Assembly (NCBI RefSeq): GCF_943734655.1
Contig: NC_071355.1
Span: forward strand, 14,178,768 to 14,242,767
Direction: 5' to 3'
Origin: Sabethes cyaneus
Lineage: Eukaryota; Arthropoda; Insecta; Diptera; Culicidae
Length of the DNA stretch: 64,000 bases
In this document: positions 58,911-64,000 of the stretch, one piece after another
Layout of the letters: every line of letters begins with the position of its first letter
Numbering within the stretch: the stretch's first letter is position 1
The notes under the pieces: model-generated
The model's input: only the letters and a program-made list of their open reading frames with translations
Told to the model about the DNA's origin: nothing
The model's database searches: none
Translations under genes and position numbers: made by a program

Positions 58911-59097
58911 AAGTTCATATACTTATAATATAATCAGAATCCATTGTAACTAAACCATCTCTACGGCAAGTGTTAACTGAACATTGAAGTATATATTGAC
59001 AGGCTTTGAGTCAATTTAATTGCTAAATTGTGTGTGTAACAAGCTAAAGAACGAAAAGGCATGCTTTTTTGGCACAATCTCACCCCGGCAGACGGTA

Positions 59098-59705
59098 TTT
59101 TATTTTCGATAACGTGAGGGCGAATTGAATTGGGTTTTCTGCATACTGAACATTACACTTTAGACTAATACTAAAAATTGTGTTTTCATATAGAAACCAC
59201 TTCCCCACTCTCTGACTGCCACATGAGGTTGGACATTAAAAAACTAGAAGACATGGTTTCATGAATTGGCGCTCGTAGGTTCGGACCTCGAGACACAGCA
59301 CAGGATTCCAATCAATGCAAGTTAAAGATTCTACTTGAATTTTCATGCCTCTATACCTCAGCCATTTGGGTGAGGTTGCGTATTCTTTTGCGATTTTTTC
59401 GTAGGATACTTTACTGCGCAGAATTTGAAACATGAATAAAAAATCTGTGCCTAAATCTGCGCATTATTGCATCGCATTTTTTTAAGGAAAGATGCATGCA
59501 TTCACTCTTTTTGTCTAAAACATGACTAAAACTAATTATTCTTTCTAATTATGCTGGGTAATTTGATCATTGCAAAGAAAGATTTGTTAATTTTCTAGAA
59601 GGACAATATTAGCGTTGGTGCTAACGACGATGTTTTCTGCCATATAAAATACTTTCAGTTTTATGTTAAATTATTTCGTTCTCAAATATTATGGGCAAGC
59701 GAGAA
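59098..59705. other. spacer, nothing recognised
   Basis: Contains two TGCGCA words related to the array at 54700-55000. No gene. Confidence 0.4.
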
Positions 59706-59820
59706 AGCGACCAATATAGTTTTTCCCGCCTAAGCTCCTGTCTAGCGCCTCCACACGGCCATACCCGGTAATACTCTATTGAGTAGCTAAGTAGATTCTG
59801 CGTAGTTCCCAGATGCCAAT
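59706..59820. repeat. dispersed CTAGCGCCTCC repeat, copy 3
   Basis: Third copy of the repeat at 42220 and 52148, with GCGCCTCCACACGGCCATAC and TACTCTATTGAGTAGC. Confidence 0.6.
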
Positions 59821-59984
59821 TCAATTTCTAACGCATTTACATTCAACTTTTTCATATCAAAAAAGGGTCTTGATTTTGGCAACATAGGTGACTCGCATTT
59901 CTATGCAAAAACCTGCGAAAAAAAACCAAAACGAGGGAAAAAAGTTTTGGACAATTTTCGAAAATTCCGTTGTTCGAATTACCA

Positions 59985-60197
59985 TTTCTGGTTCGTGCTA
60001 GAAGCGTTAACTCAACTCTTACACTAATTCTTCGAGTTTTTCAGACTGTAGAGCCCTCAGACAATTGATTTTATAAAAAAAAATTGACTCATATCCTACA
60101 AACTATTTTGTTGCCCCCCGATTTTTCAAGCTAATTTCAAAGGGTGAGAGGGTTGACAAAAGCTTTAAAAATAATTTGCAATGGCCTTATTCGCCTT
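59985..60197. mobile_element. truncated PIF/Harbinger-like MITE
   Basis: Carries GTGCTAGAAGCGTTAACTC, GACAATTGATTTTA and the right end TTTGCAATGGCC followed by TTA. The left end is missing. Confidence 0.65.
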
Positions 60198-60299
60198 GAA
60201 TCACTGTTTCAATATACTTTTCCCTAAATATCTTTTCTCATGGAATTGTTGAGCAACTAAAACGCAAAAATTAACCTAAGCGTAACAATACAAATGTTA

Positions 60300-61790
60300 T
60301 ACAACAACATTTAAACATCTACCCCTGCTGAATGCGGCTAGCAATGTACACCATCAACAAAACAGTAGACTCCGAGCGGTCGTATTGAATCAACAAACCT
60401 CCTGAGCCGAGTTTACACGAAACAGCCAACCGGCAGCGCTGTAGGCATGGACCGTATCTGTACGCTATAATCTACGTACACAAAATGCGAAGCGTACCTC
60501 GGCAGGCAGGCAGCAGCAGCAGCAGCAGCAGCAGTAGAGAGAGACCAAAGTTGACTGCCCTCTGCGCCGGTTCACCTCCGATACGCATCCGGCCCCGGTA
60601 TGGACGACCGTTTTCCATCCAAGGACATTGCCATGTCATTGTAAAAGTGCAAACGACCCATAACGGGTGCTCCTCGCCGGTTATGGCGGCCTGGTCAGTG
60701 TCTACCCGACGGTAGGAACAAGAAAACGAAAGTGAAATAAAAAAAATCACCAAATTCGCCCAGATTACCGCAATCGGATGGTCAAGAAGTAGCTCATGGC
60801 CAACCGACGCGTCACAGCCGCGGCGCGCCGAGACGACCATTGATGACTTTGACGTAACCCTGAAGTCGAGGCTACTGTTTCCTTGAACGCGACCTCGAAC
60901 TGATTCCGAAGCTCAGAGCCCACCCCAACCAACTAACACGGGCTCTTATGTAACTCCCCTGCCTACATCACCCGCTTACCTGGTGATATTGAACTTGAAA
61001 GCCCGCCACGGCTCTGCGGTGGAATAGAAAAATATTGCCTCTTCTACCATGCCACCAGTGAGTATATTGGATGGTAGCGATATTTAAGAAACCCACCCCG
61101 TCGGAAGCTTGTTCGTTTGTAGTCCCACCGAAACGGCTCCTGCACAGCTGCGCCCCTAGTGGAAAAGAGAATCTTATGACGTGACGAAAACGTGACGACG
61201 AATATGCTCTCTTTTCCTGCAAGTCAGACACCGATGTAGTGTATATGAAGGGCAACGCGCGCGCCCCGGCCAGGCCCTACCTGCGCGTGTTCCTGCGATC
61301 CTGCTAGTAGATTGTGGAATTTACGCGCGAAACCCGTTTTATTCGAATGGCGCGCGCGAACCAAACTGGTGGCACTACTCCTGCGGCGCGTGTGCGCCTG
61401 GTCCGTACCGCGCATACTGAAAGGTGCTCGTCGAGTGACGATGCGCGCCGCCGCTGTATACGAACCGAACTTGACGACGATGAATATCTGTAGGTTGGTA
61501 GGTAAGCAGATGGACTCGCCTGCTGGGTTGGTTGGTGCTCGCTTGCTCGGTTGCTCGCTCGGTTCGCTTGCTGGGCGATTTGACTCGCAGTCGCACACGT
61601 GTGCGATGCGGTGCGCTTGGGCGCGCATGCTTGCACGCTGGATGTGTTGGCCGGCGTGTGTGTGGCGGCAACTTCGGTACAAGGTTCGGTGCAAACTTTG
61701 CTTTACTTTTGTTGAATGTAATTGACTGGCTGGCGGCTGGCGCGCTCGGTTCGAATCGAATGGTTCGAATATACTTCTGCACCTGAGTGA
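60300..61790. other. GC-rich island with CAG repeat
   Basis: 60410-61760 is GC-rich with CGCGCG words and a CAG tract of eight units near 60511-60534. Many overlapping ORFs on both strands (up to 156 codons) lack any recognised domain and overlap each other in three frames. A promoter, untranslated exon or enhancer is more likely than a gene. Confidence 0.4.
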
Positions 61791-61929
61791 ATGAATGAAG
61801 CTCTTCTAGACAGACTTTTAGGATTTTCTAGCATTTTTATTTGCAATTCCACGCCAGTTCCACGCAATTTCCGACAATTTGTTATTGTTAATTGTTAGTT
61901 ACGAAATTAAGTACATATTTAATAAATAA

Positions 61930-62393
61930 GGCTATTCCAAATCATTTTTAAAGTTTTTGTCACCTCCTCCTTGGAAATTGGCTTGAAAAATCGGGTAATA
62001 AAAAAATAATTTGTAGGGTATGAGTTAATTTTTTTTTTCATAAAATCAATTGTCTGTGGGTTCTACAGCCTGAAAAACTCAAAAAGGAGTGTACGAGTTG
62101 AGTTAATGCTTCCAGCACGAAACAAAAATGGAAATTCGAACAACGAATTCCGAAACTTTTTCTTTCGTTTGTGTCTTTTTTTTGTAGATTTTTGCATGGA
62201 AAATAATAACGTATATTTTAAAAACAAGAATAGATTTGGTTTTCGCGTTTAAACTTTAAATAAAAATGCCTAAAATCAATATTTTTTTCTCGATTAAAAA
62301 AATCTCTTTGTTTTTTTAGCCCCCGCCCCCTCCCCCCCCTTCAGTGGCCCAACACCGGAAGGACAAAAACTTTATAAAATATTTGTAATGGCC
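61930..62393. mobile_element. PIF/Harbinger-like MITE, copy C
   Basis: 464 bp, TAA on both sides (61927-61929 and 62394-62396). Ends GGCTATTCCAAATCATTTTT and ATATTTGTAATGGCC. This is the shortest full copy and can serve as the family reference. Confidence 0.8.
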
Positions 62394-62462
62394 TAACTAA
62401 TAGGCAGCGTTTGACTGCTCTCTGATTAGTTTGATTTGTATTGAGATGAATCAAATAGTAAG

Positions 62463-63934
62463 GCCATTACAAATATTTAAAAAAGTTTTTGTCCCTCCGG
62501 TGCACAGTGGTACAAACAGCGAAACACGTGATCGTTTGATATCGCGCCGAAACGTGAAGTTTTTCGCATATAGTGTCTTTAGGAACATTTCTTGGAATAA
62601 CAAGACCCTTCTTGTGAGAGAAATCTTTGGTTGATTAATTCCCTTTAAACTGAGGTACGAAATTTATTTTCTCGTATATTAGAGATACAGGTTTGGTACT
62701 TTCGGCAAAGTTGTATTAAATATCAATCCAAACAACTTTGTCAAAGACACCATACTTGTATCTCTTCATAGAAATTGTCTATGAAGCGTTATTCGTGGAC
62801 AAACCTTACAAAACAGTTTTTAAACTCTGGCTTATTCTGGTCTATTTTTACGTGTTCATAGTGTTCTAGAAAGTTGTTTATCTTGCTAAAATCAACGTTT
62901 CTGTAGAACATTATTATATGTTATTTTCTAAAGTTTCGAAGATTTTGAGCATTTATGGTGAAAAATAGTATTTTTTTGAGCTTAAATATTACCCAAGGGG
63001 GGCAAAAGTCGTTTGATCTGCCACCATTTGCCACCTTGGGAAATATTTAAGCTCAAAGCAGTACTATTTTTCATCAAAAATGCTCAAAATCTCCGAAACT
63101 ACAGAAAATCGCGTATAATAATGTTCTACAAAAACGTTGATTTTAGCAAGATAAACAACTTTCTAGAACACTATGAACACATAAAAGTTGACCAGAATAA
63201 GCCAGGGTTTAAAAACTGTTTTGAAGGATTTGTCCACGAATAACGCTTCATAGACAATTTCCATGATGAGATACAAGCATGGTGTCTTTGAAAAAGTTGT
63301 TTGTATTGATATTTACTACAACTTTGCCGAAAGCACCAAAACCTGTTTCTCGAATATACGAGTAAATAAATTTCGTATCTCACTTTTATGGGAATTAATC
63401 GCCCAAAGATTTCTCTCACAAGAAAGGGCTTGTTATACCAAGAAATGCTCCTAAAGTCACTATATGCGAGAAACTTCACGTTTTGGCGCAATATCACACG
63501 ATCACGTACTTCGCTGTTTGGACCACTGTGCGGTGTTGGGCCACTGAAGGGGGGGGGGGGGTCGAAAAAAAAACGAAGAGAATTTTTTAATCGAGCAAAA
63601 AAAATATGGATTTTAGGCATTTTTATTCTAAGTTTAAACGTGAAAACCAAATCTATTCTTGCTTTTAATATATACGTTGTTAATTTCCTTACAAAAGTCT
63701 ACGAAACAAATTCCGCTGTTTGAATTTCCATTTCTATTTCATGCTAGAAGCGTTAACTCAACTCGTACACGCATTTTACAAGCTTTTCAGGCTGTAGCCT
63801 TAGAGCCCACAGACAATTGATTTAAAAAAAAATTAACTCATATCCTACAAATTATTTTTTTGCCCACCGTTCTTTCAAGTCGATTTCCAAGGGGGGGGGG
63901 GTGACAAAAACTTTTAAAATGATTTGCAATGGCA
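62463..63934. mobile_element. PIF/Harbinger-like MITE, copy D, interrupted
   Basis: The left part 62463-62503 (GGCCATTACAAATATTT to CTCCGGTG) and right part 63541-63934 (GGTGTTGGGCC to TTTGCAATGGC) together make a normal family member in inverse orientation to copy C. The interruption is the palindromic element at 62504-63540. The flanking TAA duplication is imperfect. Confidence 0.75.
62504..63540. mobile_element. Transib-like palindromic foldback element
   Basis: 1037 bp. Starts CACAGTGGTACAAACAGCGA and ends with the inverse TCGCTGTTTGGACCACTGTG, flanked by CGGTG on both sides (62499-62503 and 63541-63545). Arms of about 500 bp are inverse copies, close to nine bases in ten by eye, around a loop near 63000-63035. 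A terminal CACAGTG and a 5-bp GC-rich target duplication are hallmarks of Transib transposons, whose ends resemble V(D)J recombination signals (established knowledge). No transposase; the ORFs on either strand are mirror-image artefacts. Confidence 0.75.
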
Positions 63935-64000
63935 TAAGTAGGTACCAAAACCAACTTGGACACAGTGATATGTCAGGTTTTGCTGAAGAAAAATCCACAG

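Larger units (their letters stand above)
56026..59095 (+). mobile_element. complete pogo-type transposon
   Basis: 3070 bp, flanked by TA (56024-56025 and 59096-59097). Left end CCGCCATCCGGGGTGACATT, right end ACCCCGGCAGACGG in inverse match. The motif GGGGTGAGATTGTGCCA recurs at both subterminal regions: near 56060-56090, 56427-56440, 58871-58910 (two copies in a hairpin) and 59069-59085. One intact ORF for the transposase lies in the middle. A dispersed repeat sits in the 3' part (58385-58720). Confidence 0.92.

Noticed and set aside
61224..61782. Several 110-156-codon ORFs in the last GC-rich island
   Set aside because: They overlap in three frames on both strands, and the composition follows local CG and CTGC repeats.
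63171..63723. 159- and 111-codon ORFs near the right edge
   Set aside because: They run across the palindrome and poly-G junction of nested MITEs, so they are mirror-image artefacts.

Overview
The window is nuclear DNA of an insect, most probably a mosquito (culicine-like dipteran). The reasons are short AT-rich introns with GT-AG borders, two chymotrypsin-fold serine protease genes, a small Ly6-type secreted protein gene, and a dense load of transposon families typical of mosquitoes: RTE-like and Jockey-like LINE fragments, hAT, Tc1/mariner, pogo, PIF/Harbinger-like and piggyBac-like elements. No bacterial gene, operon, CRISPR array, rRNA or complete tRNA was seen. The species cannot be fixed from the sequence alone.

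Layout. 1-3640: a hAT-like element (705-2660) with an exact 8-bp target duplication holding reverse transcriptase debris, then a second LINE 3' fragment. 4016-6010: GC-rich islands without a convincing gene. 6700-11660: mariner-type transposase remnants, a histone H2A pseudogene in two pieces on either side of a Tc1-like element, and a hAT-type MITE. 11800-16480: a TA microsatellite, duplicated old repeats and a hammerhead-ribozyme-like motif. 16480-18910: a GC-rich island, then a three-exon chymotrypsin-like protease gene (+ strand). 18970-23900: low-complexity arrays, a 1.4-kb GACA array, and several MITEs, one holding a second hammerhead-like motif. 24240-25790: another GC-rich island. 26324-26863: a two-exon Ly6-like gene (+), followed by a dead Jockey-type LINE and a 430-bp CAT array. 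29780-31660: a composite of direct and inverted modules with an inserted MITE. 33890-35750: a GC-rich island, then a two-exon, probably GPI-anchored serine protease-like gene (- strand). 37169-38980: a dead pogo-type transposon. 39000-46030: assorted MITEs. 46900-48640: a GC-rich island. 49253-55000: nested foldback elements. 55442-55742: a solo LTR. 56026-59095: a complete pogo-type transposon with an intact 497-aa transposase. 60300-61790: a GC-rich island. 61930-63934: PIF/Harbinger-like MITEs, one split by a 1.04-kb palindromic, Transib-like element.

How the parts relate. Only four ORFs look able to make a protein: two secreted or surface protease-fold proteins, one Ly6-like secreted protein, and the pogo transposase. 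The two proteases share a fold but lie on opposite strands 16 kb apart and differ strongly, so they are not a recent tandem duplicate. The evenly scattered GC-rich islands inside AT-rich repeats may be promoters, untranslated first exons or enhancers of a large gene extending beyond the window; this is inference. The most unusual signals are the Transib-like palindrome with an RSS-type heptamer, the two hammerhead-like motifs, the intact pogo copy beside a dead sister, and the GPI-type protease that has lost both cysteines of one conserved disulphide.
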